This document shows, one piece after another, positions 43,216 to 54,191 of a DNA stretch of 64,000 nucleotides. The translations under genes and the position numbers were made by a program. This stretch comes from Notospermus geniculatus (taxonomy: Eukaryota; Nemertea; Pilidiophora; Heteronemertea; Lineidae), in contig NMRB01001178.1 in assembly GCA_002633025.1 (NCBI GenBank), forward strand, positions 76,286 to 140,285. Direction: 5' to 3'. The notes under the pieces were generated by a model. That model ran no database searches, was not told the origin of the DNA, and saw only the letters and a list, made by a program, of their open reading frames with translations. Within the stretch, counting starts at the first letter, position 1. The number at the start of each line of letters is the position of its first letter.

Positions 43216-44204
43216 GTCATAATGCTGTCCCCATGCATCATGCACCATGCATGTAATGTACATACTTCACGACGGCATGGCAGGCGACTGGCCGATGAGT
43301 GAACATGAAGTAGGCCAAGGCTCATTCGGGAAATTTAGACGGCAGAGCAAAAACCCCTGTCCGATCTGATCCGATTCACTCGACCCACATTCAGCCGGAT
43401 GTGGTCTTCAGGATGTGCACGCATTTACAGGACTCAATTTGACCAGGAAGCATTCCGGCTTTAAACCTACACCCACGGTATAAAAGGAGGGAGTGTGGTA
43501 GAATATTTAAATGGCTGCCAGGGAAATTCAAATGCAGATCTCCTGTGTAATTTTTCATGTTTTGTCTGACATCTCTGAAGTTAGCTCCCTTTAGATATTA
43601 GTACTGTTATACCAGTTTTATGAATATCCCAGGATATATATTCTAACGAAATCTTGTGATAAAAGTGCATCTTACACATGAATATTTCAGTTTGAAGTGC
43701 AAAGTAGATACCAGGAAAAGTCAGTTGAATATTTTGATTGACAAATAGAATGGTCATGTGACCAATGTTTTAGATCTGGTTGCCAAGACACCAGCATGTA
43801 AACAATATGGTGGACCAGAGGGGATGCAGACACTGAATTCATCCTACCTGAAGCTCTAAATCTGTTTCAATTCAATCAGAGTTACTAATCCAGACTTATT
43901 TATAAATGAGTAGAGTATCCAATAGTTCAGATAAATATACCCTGACATGCTCAACATCCTTGTGAAATCCACTACAGCTATCACATTCCCAAGACAAGTC
44001 ACAAGTGTAAAGTCTTTCTACTGCTATCAATATAGGACTCAGTTTCAATCTTCACTAATCACTAGTCACCAATAAAAATGCGAGAATCATGGTACCGGTA
44101 ATTGAAACAATAATCCATCCATATTCCAAAGAGTTTTAAAATGAATATCACATGATTCAGTCAGAATAAAAGACAAACAAGTAGCATACATATGAAAGCA
44201 CTGG
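43216..44204. other. Gene-free spacer
   Basis: No exon, repeat pair or RNA gene recognised. Confidence 0.4.
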
Positions 44205-44604
44205 TCACTGCCACCTATGACCCATATACGGAACACTTGGAAGGTTTGGATAAAGTCCACGAACAAATGTTACAACACAGTCAGGCATGATTTCTCGGAC
44301 ACTCCAAACAGTAAACCTGTCATCCCGAGCTCTCTGTTCCTTCTTTTCAATATATCTCCTATCATACCATGCTCCTCGGTCACTGAGCATTTTCCAGAAC
44401 TTCCGGTACTTCCCTTTCCGAATGGCACTATTCCTAGCATGCGGTGGCTGTCCTTGGCCAAACCATCTCTGAGGAAAATGAAGCACACAAGGCGAGCAGA
44501 AACAGTGTGGACATTCATTGGCATCCTGTACAGGAGGTATGACAGGCACTGGAACATCATCCACATCAACGTTTGGCACGTCCTCATCAATGATGACCGT
44601 TGCT
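44205..44604 (-). CDS. P2X7-C-terminal-like zinc-binding protein, last exon
   Basis: The minus strand follows a good acceptor (TTGTTCGTTTTAG at about 44605) with ATVIIDEDVPNVDVDDVPVP, then ECPHCFCSPC, a conserved block AIRKGKYRKFWKMLSDRGAW, and ends EIMPDCVVTFVRGLYPN plus YMGHRW before the stop at 44205. The Cys cluster, the YRKFW block and the REIMPxCVxxxxR..YP....Y.G..W ending match predicted proteins called P2X-purinoceptor-7-like in invertebrate genomes, which share a zinc-binding cytoplasmic domain with that receptor. No membrane segment is present, so it is not an ion channel. The frame stays open to 44738, but that part overlaps a CCP exon on the other strand and is better explained as intron. 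An upstream exon is expected but not found. Transposon association is possible. Confidence 0.6.
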
Positions 44605-44709
44605 AAAACGAACAATCCCCTGCAATAGGCCTTGTTCTCGGAAACTTTCCATAAATGAAGCTCTTCGAATGATTTACCAGAAACCAAACTGTTGTTTTTT
44701 TTCTTTGAG

Positions 44710-44946
44710 ATATGTGCGCGGATCCACATATTGAGCACGGTACCGCCTTCCCCCCGGACCTAGATGATCCTGTCTATCACGGTTACGACTACTACCAGAT
44801 CTTCCACAACGACACGAATGTGGGTGTCCAGTGTGATAACAGTTACTGGTTCACAGGAACCAATCAGCGGAACGGATCGATTCGATGTCGGGTCGAGAAT
44901 TGTGGAGCTCGCTGGGATCCTAGCGAGAAAGAAGCCTGCCGTGCTG
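44710..44946 (+). CDS. CCP/Sushi gene, exon a
   Basis: The acceptor TTTTTTTTCTTTGAG precedes 44710, and the donor is GCTG|GTAGAG. The exon encodes one CCP domain: CADPHIEHG at the start, NVGVQCDNSYWFTGTN in the middle, GSIRC before GARWDPSEKEAC. One extra cysteine (VENC) stands beside the usual four. The exon enters and leaves in phase 1, the class found for CCP exons. CCP domains are extracellular beta modules of about 60 residues used for protein binding in complement regulators, selectins and polydom-like proteins. The acceptor shows that upstream exons, including a signal peptide, exist outside the part I could recognise. Confidence 0.8.
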
Positions 44947-45221
44947 GTAGAGTATCGATACATGTAGCATTTTGAGAACTTCGTGTTGCAGAGTGGCGCA
45001 TGCGCTGTGAACAGAGTAGGCCGAAACCGCCTGTCAACTGTTTCAGGCCAAGGAAAGTGTGTCCTTTATCGGAACACAGTTTTTCCGAATATACGGCTTT
45101 GTTATATTTTTTGCTAACATCACTACAGAACTTTGTTTGCAAATTTGACTTTACTTTGCAGCTCAATGCAACCCTATCCCTTTCTACGGTGGTTTTTTCA
45201 AACAATCTACCGGCAGATTAG

Positions 45222-45407
45222 GCTTACCGTGCGCTGTCAATAGCAAAGATTTGGACGAACCCATAACGGCGAACAAATCAGCGTGCCTGGTTTGTCATCC
45301 TGGATTCAATATAATGGTAGGAGATCGTATGGTAGCCGGCTCAATTCGGGTTTGGTGTGGTCCTGATGGGAGATGGGACACACGTTTCCAGTGTAAAAAT
45401 CAGATTG
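45222..45407 (+). CDS. CCP/Sushi gene, exon b
   Basis: The acceptor CCGGCAGATTAG precedes 45222; the donor is ATTG|GTAAGC. The exon is phase 1 at both ends and joins exon a in frame (one base plus GC). The domain reads LPCAVNSKDLDEP, SACLVCHPGFNIMVGDR, GSIRVWCGPDGRWDTRFQC. The W of GRW and the final C are in place, and a cysteine pair (SACLVC) adds one to the usual four, as in exon a; the two extra cysteines could pair between neighbouring modules, though that is inference. Confidence 0.85.
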
Positions 45408-45797
45408 GTAAGCAAGTTGTACATAATGCCATGAAAATTCCACGATCATGCAAATTAATCACCAAATTGCGTGTTTGAACCAGTACGGCTGTTCTGTTGT
45501 TCCATTGTTCTTTGCATACAACCCGAAGGCAACATTGAATTGAATCGCTGACATAGGGTGACGTCAAATATTTGGACTAAGCTAAAACTGAGATAGCCTA
45601 ATCAGAGTTTTATCCCACTTGGTAGGTTTTAATCTGACTCCTAAAACCTACCTCAGATTAAGACTTCATTAAAACTTTGTTGAAACCTAGATAAAACCCT
45701 GACTAAAACTTGGTTAAAATTCAGATTCATGGAATCTGTTCTACCTTCATTTAGTTGAAGATGTCTCCGAAATGGCTCTCTACAGGGTGGGCCAAAA

Positions 45798-45990
45798 CAT
45801 GCTGTAAATGCTCCCTTTACTGAATTTGACTGTTTTACCGCAAAGATCAATAGGGCCGCTGGGGTAGCAATTTAGGGCAATTAAGACCATAGGTGTGAAA
45901 ACAGTGACATAAGGACCTTAATTAGCCCTAATTAAGGACCTGGCTGAGGTGTCAAAGTCACTTTTCTTGCAATATGTTTCAAATTCAAAC
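45798..45990 (+). repeat. Dispersed repeat, copy 1
   Basis: About 190 bp from CATGCTGTAAATGCTCCC to TTCAAATTCAAACAGTATCA recur in direct orientation at 61080-61270 at about 90% identity. It includes GTGAAAACAGTGACATAAGG and an imperfect TTAATTAGCCCTAATTAAGG palindrome. Confidence 0.8.
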
Positions 45991-46211
45991 AGTATCAGTT
46001 TATTTCAAATGCTCTCACTAGCAGAATACTTCAACAACGAAGAAAATCCGCCAGCAAATAAAGATTTTACAACATTTTTTTGTAAGCATTCACTCATCTG
46101 TGCTATTCCTCACAATGAGTATATCCCCTCATCTGTTATAATACAATTGGTATGAATGAACCAAGTGTTTCCTGATTGGCTGTGCTGGTGTGCTGTCAAT
46201 CATACTACATG

Positions 46212-46614
46212 TACTGTATAATATGACTTATCCGGCCACCGCGGCCAACCTGCGAACCACGGGAATTATTGACTATACACAATCCAGGCCAAGTTTTTAT
46301 GAAAGGCCTAATTAGGGTTACACATCACTTGTAAGTTTCTTTTCAAGGGCAGACCGCAGTTTTATTCCACAGTAGGCCGAGGTTTAATTGACACCATTTA
46401 CAAATCGTATTGGTGGTCAATTCATATTGACAAAAGTGAAACTGACCCTCACCGCGGGATATCCATTACGATGCTCACCAGGCGTAAGACGATTTCCATT
46501 GAACATGTAACCCTGACTAGGCCTTTCATAACTTGGCCTGGATCGTGTATAGTCAATAATTCCCGTGGTTCGCAGGTTGGCCGCGGTGGCCGGATAAGTC
46601 ATATTATACAGTAT
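46212..46614. mobile_element. Foldback element with arms of about 108 bp
   Basis: Arms 46212-46322 and 46506-46614 are reverse complements (TACTGTATAATATGACTTAT at the ends, CGCAGGTTGGCCGCGGTGGC within). The loop of about 180 bp is non-coding. It lies in a CCP-gene intron. Confidence 0.85.
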
Positions 46615-47612
46615 ATGGGCACACTGTCTTTGAGGTGCAATGGTGGTGTGGTGAGGGGAAGTTTTGTGGGACAGTGTGAGTGTGACCCTAAAAATGTGAT
46701 GAGATAGTGTCAAAATCTTTGAATAGCAGGGATTTCAGCAGCACTCTGTTCCATTTGATGAAGTGTAAAGAAGATAGTAATTCGTGGAGCAAATGTCCTC
46801 AGTCCTAGTTAGTTGAGCACTTCATAGGCCTACTTAGATTACATGCACTGGACTAAGCCAGAAGTGGTGGAATAGTGCCAAAATCATTAAAAATTAAAGG
46901 CCCTGCATAATGATGGGAGCGAGGTGTGGTGAAGAGAGTAGTCCATGGAGAAAATGTTCAGAGTGCTCTTTGTCACAATACTTTACAGGCAACAGGCAAT
47001 GCATAAGACTGTAAAAAGTTATGTTTGAGAAGTGCCAATATCCTTTGGCATCACTAAGGCTTCCTGTACATAGAAGTATACGGTATTCGGTATTTGGTGC
47101 ACGTTTCGTAATGCACGCGTATACTAGGAAACGAACAAGTTTATTTCCAATAGCCAGTTACATAGCACTATACGCGGAACGGTGCACGCTATTCGCGTAT
47201 AGAAGGAATCGCGCTTGCACGATTTTTCCTCTGCGTGTACTGAGCGTGGTCAGGAGAATAGGCATAGATTGGCCAGTTAACTCATTCCAAATAATTTTTT
47301 TCGCTGATTTTCAGCAGAAATATAAACCCGGCAATCAAAGTCAAAGAATATTGGTAGTCACTATCTGATTGTGAAACAAAGTTCAGGTTCGAATATCCAG
47401 CAAAAGATTTTACAGAGTATTCAGCAAATATTTTACAGAGTGTCTCCAAAATGCTAACCCTTTCTTGGTCACTCGGGGATTGGGTGTAAAAAACGTCCTG
47501 ACACATCCTTCACATGTCTTAGTACTTTCCATCAATGCAAATCCAACGATAAAATGGCCGAGTTCAGCCCAACGTATATCCTATATAAATCGCCGTATCC
47601 GTATACCGTATA

Positions 47613-47881
47613 NNNNNNNNNNNNNNNNNNNNNNNNNNNNNNNNNNNNNNNNNNNNNNNNNNNNNNNNNNNNNNNNNNNNNNNNNNNNNNNNNNNNNNNN
47701 NNNNNNNNNNNNNNNNNNNNNNNNNNNNNNNNNNNNNNNNNNNNNNNNNNNNNNNNNNNNNNNNNNNNNNNNNNNNNNNNNNNNNNNNNNNNNNNNNNNN
47801 NNNNNNNNNNNNNNNNNNNNNNNNNNNNNNNNNNNNNNNNNNNNNNNNNNNNNNNNNNNNNNNNNNNNNNNNNNNNNNNNN
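47613..47881. other. Assembly gap (269 N)
   Basis: The gap is inside the intron between CCP exons b and c. Confidence 1.
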
Positions 47882-47954
47882 GGAACGAGAACACAAGCCC
47901 GAGACTCCATTACCCGCCGGCCCCCGACCACGATACTCATCCGTCTCAACGTGC

Positions 47955-48940
47955 CCTCCTTCCGCCGCCATGCAGAAAAGAGAAGGGTTCGCTCCCTTAC
48001 CGACAAGGGTCACTGTGGATCTGACCGATTCCACAGTGACCCCTGTCTGTGCGTGAGCTCACGGTATTGAGTATTGGGCGGGAGTGAAGAGCACCGACGC
48101 AAGCTCCTCCTCTATCTCCCTGCCCTGACTCACGCCCCAGCCATGCCAGCACCCTTCTCCCAATACTCAAACTCTTCCACTCTCCCACTCTTCCACGGCC
48201 CAGGGGGAACTCCCGTAATTGCCCGTCCACGCCGACTGCACTCTGTCTCCTCAACTCCCGGATTAGGGCATCCACCTCCCCATCCGGCCCCGAGGCATAA
48301 ACCATTTCTGGAACAAAACCACACCTTCCAGCGCAGACCAGCGGAGACGATTGAAGGAATTCCCCCACCCACGGCCCTCGGGATCAGATGCCTCCGAGCC
48401 AGAGCGGGAAAAATCCACAACCACAACTAGCGCGGTAACGAAAGAGACCTGTTGCACCTGCAAAGCCCATCGACCTCTCAATAAACATTCACTTCCCGTT
48501 CAAAGCAACAGACCGATGTCAATTTCCAAGCCTGAGCCAATAATAAGCCTTTTGTTCAGCTTGACGAACAATACCACAGGCCGACGCCACTGCGCATGCG
48601 CAAAAGGAAAAAAATCGATCAACACCGTCCCAATACATGTGGTCTTGCATGCAGGCCCCTTGTTACCATGCATGCTGCATGTAGGCCCCTTGTTACCCTA
48701 CATGCCACCTCTCTGACGACCCTCACTCGTCAGTCTGACGACCCTCACTCGTCAGTACATGGCCCTTACCGCGCCGAATGGTCACCGTTGAATGGCATAA
48801 CCCAGACGACGCGGATAGCCTTCCAGTAATGAAAAAATAAACCAACTTACTCAGGAGCGAAACAGTGCCGTCCACTCCGGCCGCCATGCAGAAAAGAGAA
48901 GGGTTCGCTCCCTTACCGACAGGGGTCACTGTGGATCTGT
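47955..48940. repeat. GC-rich block bounded by a 73-bp direct repeat
   Basis: A segment containing CCGCCATGCAGAAAAGAGAA and GGGTTCGCTCCCTTACCGAC then GGGTCACTGTGGATCTG occurs at about 47962-48021 and 48880-48938, about 918 bp apart. The first copy is followed at once by the reverse of its own end (CCACAGTGACCCCTGTC, 48030-48046), giving a hairpin. Inside are a 23-bp doublet (TGACGACCCTCACTCGTCAG at 48714 and 48737) and a 30-bp doublet (GCATGTAGGCCCCTTGTTAC type). The layout suggests a small non-autonomous retroelement or LTR remnant, but no family is recognised. Confidence 0.5.
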
Positions 48941-49192
48941 ATAGACCTACTGGTGGGCCTAGTTATCCGTGCTAGTCGTCATGCAAAACCCACGGTCAGT
49001 AAGTGCGGTAGGCCTACTCATTCGGCATCGGTTATCCAGGCATTGCTTACGAATTGTGATGTAAACATAGCACAAAGGGGCAGGCAAGACGTCAATCATA
49101 CATGGTCAGCTCTATTCATGGATTCGAACCATGAGGTCAAAGTTATACAGAATGGGCGTGGCTTGAATATCCAGAACCGGTGTAATATTTAT

Positions 49193-49273
49193 CATTGCAC
49201 CCCTAACAGGAATGCCCGGGGAGGCAATGACGTTTGTCATTGCCTCCCCGGGCATTGTTGTTAGGGGGCAATG
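49193..49273. repeat. Hairpin of 81 bp
   Basis: CATTGCACCCCTAACAGGAA and GCCCGGGGAGGCAATGAC are mirrored across a TTT-sized centre, ending GTTAGGGGGCAATG. Few mismatches. Confidence 0.8.
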
Positions 49274-50421
49274 AGCGGCATTACAACTATAATGATTATG
49301 ACTGCCCCCCATCTGTGAATGCCTCCTCGAGTCTATTTCATACAGCTATTATTAGGCCTACGTAGAGGTTCGGTTCATTGGAAGGAAATTTTCGGTCTGC
49401 TGCCAGCTCGCCCCGTAGATGAGGAAGGGTAATTAAGGGTGATTAGGGTTTGGAATAAAACCTCACCTTTGAGTAAAGGGGGATTGACGACATGAAACGC
49501 GCAACATGGGGAGCCCAATTTTGGTCTGGAGACCAGGTTGTATGATGTCCATTTCAAACCCAGCAATAACCTGATAACAAGTAGGTCAGGGTAGGGTTAG
49601 TCATAAATACGCCTAGCCCTTTCAAGAGACCGAGTGTCCTTTTCAAACTTTTACCAAGCCTACTTTAGATGATGCAATGAATGACAACTGCCCTGTTAGG
49701 TAACTACACGTACTGTGGTCGCCCTATTTTATTTGTGGTCAATTGTGGGCAAAGTAAGATTGACTGATTGGCACTCATGCGTTCACAGATAAAAGGTTTA
49801 TTGATTCATGACAGTTTTTGAACTTGAAATAGGCATGGTGTCAGGCCACAACTGGCCAGTTCCCGCATTCCATTTTGAATGAAATACCATACCCTGTAAT
49901 AGGGAATATTGGGCCAATAATGGTCTGGTCACTTTCTACTAAAACCTAGTCCCCCTTGGAGATTTAAAATGTGGATGTTGCGCTTTTTATGGCCCACCCT
50001 GTAGTATAGGCAGGTGTACGGTCAAAGTTTTCACCTCTTCGCAGTGCTACGGCTTGTAACTGGAATGGCAAACATAGCTGCAACCTTAATCCGAACATTT
50101 GACCTCTGCAGGGACTAAAACCTCACTCGATTCGTTTTCCATTATAATTTTTAAAACTTCAGCTTCTTGCTGGGATTAGCGAAGTTTTATCTAGAGAAGT
50201 TTTAATACCGGTACTCAGGTTTTAAAACTTTCTTCAGACAGTTTTATGCGGGCTTAAAGATAAGACCTGGGGAGGTCAAATACTGGTTTTAGTCTAAAAC
50301 TTTCTTAAGACTTGGCATTAAAACCTGACTCAGCTGAATATTTGGCCTCACCCCTGTATTTCTACATGTTTATGTTAAAAATAACTTTCCTTTTTCGGTT
50401 CATTCCCACCGAATCAAACAG

Positions 50422-50601
50422 ACTGTCAACGACCATCTCCGGAAGACCTTTCAAGAAGATTCATACACATCTTGACTTTCGACGCAAAGGATCAGATGGA
50501 GTTTGAATGCACCAGCGATAATTTCCTGATGTTTGGTGACCCAGTCGTCAGATGTCACAACGGAAACTGGAGCCTTCCTTGGCCTGTTTGCAGGTTTAAA
50601 T
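50422..50601 (+). CDS. CCP/Sushi gene, exon c
   Basis: The acceptor is GAATCAAACAG. The preferred donor is AAAT|GTAGGT at 50602, which leaves phase 1; an earlier GT at 50594 would leave phase 2. The module reads DCQRPSPEDLSRRFIH, QMEFECTSDNFLMFGD, VVRCHNGNWSLPWPVC, with four cysteines and the W between the last two. This frame is not the longest open one at the locus and is easy to miss. It follows exon b in phase across the 5-kb intron. Confidence 0.85.
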
Positions 50602-50834
50602 GTAGGTTCACATCTGACGCCGATGTGACAGTGTTTTCCCTTATTGTTTGAGCAACGCTGGAAGACAGATCGACACGGGTCCCCTGTTAGCAAGTCGCAG
50701 CTTATGCCGTCAGACAATAGCATGGGAACACACACAAATGGGGAACATTCAGAGATCACAAAGCTTCGTGTAGATAACAGGCATTGAATTATTAGCCCTG
50801 GGGTATAGGCCTAGTTAAGAGAGCGGCAGCAAAA

Positions 50835-51857
50835 CAGGCGCGGATCCAAGGGGGGGGGGCGCATGGGGGCGCCCCCTTTTTTGGGCCGACCGAAAAAAAT
50901 AACGAATATTGCCGACAACTACTTAATACGCTTGTCAAACGTAGGATACACAAGTTCTTACCATATGTAAGCCATATGCGCCCAGAACAGAACGTTCATG
51001 TACATGCGCTATAAGATTCAAACTCAAACCAAATCCGTCAGCCGTCTTGCGACGGCGGGAAAACCAAAGCGGGAAACCGTTAACATGCACTATCATTCCG
51101 ATGACGTGATTCTCGGCTGCCGCTATGTGACTCCTAGCCCCCAACAGCCCAAATCGAACCAATGAACATGGCTAGAGTGTCCTGTTTTGCTCTCAAATGC
51201 CGGGAAATGGCGTAAAAGCACTCTTATTTTCTCAAATTTTCCAGGGGGAGGCCCCCGGACCCCCGCCGATGTATCGCCTCGCGCCTTCGGCGCTCGCTGC
51301 TAAGAATTCGGTGTCTGGTCCACTATTTTATCGAATCTTTGCCACCCCTCCCCCCACAAAAAAATCCTCCAGAACGTTCGTACCGCCCTGCTATTGTGTT
51401 GGGCTCTCTCAGACCCGACGCTACAGTACCAAAATATCTGTTATGTCGGCCTAATCCGGGACCAAGGTTAATTTTGTACCGGTAATACCGGTGTAGCAGT
51501 AAATAGTGTCCCCCCTGTAAAAAGTGTCCACTTCTATTGTTGAATGACGGATTAAGCGGCATGGGTTTAGAAACCAGTTGTCAGAGATTAGAATGTAACA
51601 ATAGGATCTTTTGTTCCCCGGACAGTTTTTCCTAGGACATTCTTTCCCTTCACACCTGTACGAGCGAATAGCAAAATCAAATTTTTAGTCCTGCTTTTTT
51701 CCGTTGTCAAGATGCCAGGAAAACGCTTCTGGGCACCTCAAATTTAAAATTTTCCTGCGGGGGGACCCCCAGACGGGACTAAGACGGGCTTCCCACCTTC
51801 GGCAGTCGTATTGGTCTGCGCCCCCCCCCCTTTCCAGAATTCCTGGATCCGCGCCTG
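50835..51857. mobile_element. MITE of about 1.0 kb with CAGGCGCGGATCCA ends
   Basis: CAGGCGCGGATCCA begins at 50835 and is exactly mirrored (TGGATCCGCGCCTG) at the end, 51857. Long G and C runs follow just inside each end. Two internal segments (about 51237-51272 and 51747-51778) share an AAATTTTCC..GGGGG.CCCCC.GAC layout. Such CAGG-CGGATCCA ends are widespread among hAT-like or CMC-like MITEs. No clear target duplication is visible. It lies in the intron between CCP exons c and d. Confidence 0.75.
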
Positions 51858-52073
51858 CAAGGAGACAGCATGTCAAAGATGAAGAGATTCCATAAAACAA
51901 GCAGTTCTACATGTAGGTTGGCCCTCAAATGTTGCAGCGGACTCAAAAATTAGGCCTTTTACACATTTTGGCCCATGGCCTATAAGTATATTCCTACCTG
52001 AGAGTTTATCAGGGTACCCGCCCGATCAGCTTGTGCGAATACGTCGAAAGGTATTTTCCAACTTCGCCTTCTC

Positions 52074-52468
52074 CCCTACATAGGCTGAAAGGGAAAATGT
52101 CGTGCTGGGTATATACAAAGATTACCCAGGATCTCAGTCCTTACTAAAAGAATACCCTGGGTGTAGTTTCTGTAGCCGTACATCACCCAGCTTCCGCAAT
52201 CAGTGCCTAGGAACGAGTCATATTTAGAAATCCCGTTGAATCTCACGGTCTCGCGCCGCGGTAGTTGTTGAGTGTAGCTGTTCATGACATTCTTCAGGCT
52301 GTCACGTGACCACGGGCGAGACAACCTCGAATCCAGGTGTCACATTACGATCCTGGGTGTTGTTCGGCTACCGAAGGTACACCCAGGGTATTGTTTTAGT
52401 GAAGATTGAGATCCTGGGTAATCTTTGCGTATACCCAGGACGACATTTACCCTTTCAGCCCTACACAG
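52074..52468. mobile_element. Foldback MITE of about 395 bp
   Basis: Arms of about 120 bp (52074-52195 and 52345-52468) are mirrored: CTACATAGGCTGAAAGGG, AGATTACCCAGGATCTCA and ATACCCTGGGTGTA all recur in reverse. Situated in a CCP-gene intron. Confidence 0.85.
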
Positions 52469-52665
52469 AAAGGCGAATGTGAAAAGATCGAAATGGAAAG
52501 ACACCTCTCAGGTTCTACGCCACAGACGTTTTTGCAAACCGGGCCTGTTACGTCGGGCCACTTTGACAATAAAAGAAGATTACAAATAAATCCTGGTAAT
52601 TTCTCGGACAGCCCAGTAGGGCCTATCAGACGCCGTGTCGTTCAGAACATTTCTTTATACTTCAG

Positions 52666-52863
52666 GGTCCTGTCCTTTAAGTATTAATAACGGCAACGTG
52701 ATCAGAATACCCACAACCAACCGACCACCCCTGGGGCCCTGGGCTCGTCACAATGAGTACGGCGTGGCTTATTGTGAGCCGGGTTATAATATAATATCGG
52801 CTGGCAATGGTCGGATCAAATGCAGGAAGGGAAACTGGGACCCTCAACCTATTTGCTTACTAG
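52666..52863 (+). CDS. CCP/Sushi gene, exon d
   Basis: The acceptor is TTTATACTTCAG and the donor ACTAG|GTACGT, phase 1 at both ends. The module reads SCPLSINNGNVIRIPT, GVAYCEPGYNIISAGNGRIK, CRKGNWDPQPICLL. All four cysteines, the YxxxG-type turn (PGYNIISAGNG) and the W of GNW are present: a canonical CCP. A T/proline-rich insert (NRPPLGPWARHN) stands before the second cysteine. Confidence 0.9.
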
Positions 52864-52940
52864 GTACGTACTTGTCCGTACTTGTTCTATTTATAGTACA
52901 TTTATGGGGTATAAATCCAACCTTTCAAAAGTTAGCTGTA

Positions 52941-53600
52941 CATCGCATCCTATGGGCGGTTATTTCCGCAAAAAATCAGCGTCAGGTTTTTCATTTTAGC
53001 ACAGAATTCCTATGTAGACAGCGCTCAAGTAGCGTGAAATATCTTCAAAAGCAAGATTTATTACGTTTATCCGAGGTTTTGTATGCAGACAGCGCAATTT
53101 ATATGTTGCGAAAGAAACTGCACAGAACTCGCGAAAGAACCAAGTTTAGGATCCAAGTTTCGCATCCAAGTTTAAGATAACAATTTCTCAATTGTCCGCT
53201 AGATGGCGCCTCAGCTGAACCAGCCGAGGCCCTTATGTACACTGTAGACTACCCTCGGCCAATGGTAGCCTACCCAATACTCATTATGTTAATGATTAGG
53301 CCTCCATTATGATAATAGATTCAGCTGAGGCTCCATCTAGCGAACGATTGAGAAATTGTTATCTTAAACTTGGATGCGAAACTTGGATCCTAAACTTGGT
53401 TCTTTCGTGAGTTCTGTACAATTTTTTCTCGCAACATATAAACTACGCGGTCTGCATATAAAACCTCGGATAAACAAAATAAATTTTGCTTTTGAAGATG
53501 CTTCCCGCTACTTGTGCGCTCTCTGCATAGAATTTCTGTGCTAAGAATGAAAAACCTGACACTGATTTTTTGCGGAAATAACCGCCCATAGCATCCCATT
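52941..53600. mobile_element. Foldback element with arms of about 275 bp
   Basis: Arms about 52941-53217 and 53320-53600 are reverse complements: GGGCGGTTATTTCCGCAAAA near the ends, GGATCCAAGTTTCGCATCCA in the arm and GCTAGATGG.GCCTCAGCTGA at the centre. Loop of about 100 bp. Located in the intron between CCP exons d and e. Confidence 0.9.
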
Positions 53601-53897
53601 CTCCTGTACGACACTCAGTTATTTGTCAGTTCTTGGGTCCAATGATAAAGTCAGTGTCCTGAAATTCAAAGTCAATTTTTCGGCGTCTTGCAAAAAAATC
53701 AAAGGCCACCCACCCCCTCGCGAATCAGGGGGATCCCAAGAACACATTACCAGGGGGTGGCTTTTTGCAGCAGCTGGTCCTCCATTTTTGCCTTTTGCCC
53801 CATCATGTAATGACCTTCGATTTTCCGAACGATCCCAGGCATTATTGATATCGGCGAGGCATAATTTATTACAAAATATCTTCTGCTTATCTTTTAG

Positions 53898-53982
53898 TGA
53901 TTGACTGTGGAGATCCCGGACCTATGTACAATGGATACCTCGCCCCAGGGGGTACGATATACGGGGAACAAAGGAACTTTAC
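53898..53982 (+). CDS. CCP/Sushi gene, exon e1 (first half of a split CCP)
   Basis: The acceptor is TTATCTTTTAG and the donor TTTAC|GTAAGT. The exon enters in phase 1 and leaves in phase 2. It encodes DCGDPGPMYNGYLAPGGTIY and GEQRNFT, the first half of a CCP module up to the position just before the second cysteine. CCP modules are often split by a phase-2 intron here, and the second half follows in e2. Confidence 0.85.
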
Positions 53983-54087
53983 GTAAGTTGGGAGTTGTAA
54001 AAGAAGGGTAGAGCTAACTGACGTGGGAGAACCTGTATATCATGTTGTTTCTATATTTTTGTTGACACACGCCCATGTTTCTTACAG

Positions 54088-54191
54088 ATGCAATGCCTGG
54101 ACCACGATGGAACCTGAAATCAACGACCCACACCGGTACATCCTCTGTTTGCGCAACGGACAGTGGTCTAGGCCGCTTCCGACCTGCTGGG
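54088..54191 (+). CDS. CCP/Sushi gene, exon e2 (second half of a split CCP)
   Basis: The acceptor is GTTTCTTACAG and the donor GCTGGG|GTAAAT. The exon takes up phase 2 from e1 and leaves in phase 1. It reads CNAWTTMEPEINDPHR and YILCLRNGQWSRPLPTCW: the second, third and fourth cysteines and the GQW tryptophan. Only with e1 does it give a complete domain, so the 105-bp intron between them is well supported. Confidence 0.85.

Larger units (their letters stand above)
45408..50421 (+). other. Intron b-c of the CCP gene (repeat-filled)
   Basis: This 5-kb interval contains no further CCP-like exon that I could read. It holds a dispersed repeat (45798-45990), a foldback element (46212-46614), an assembly gap (47613-47881), a GC-rich block with direct repeats (47955-48940) and a hairpin (49193-49273). 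An exon could be hidden in the gap. Confidence 0.6.

Noticed and set aside
44605-44738. Upstream extension of the P2X7-like frame on the minus strand
   Set aside because: It overlaps CCP exon a on the opposite strand, has no conserved motif, and a good acceptor lies at its downstream edge, so intron is the better reading.
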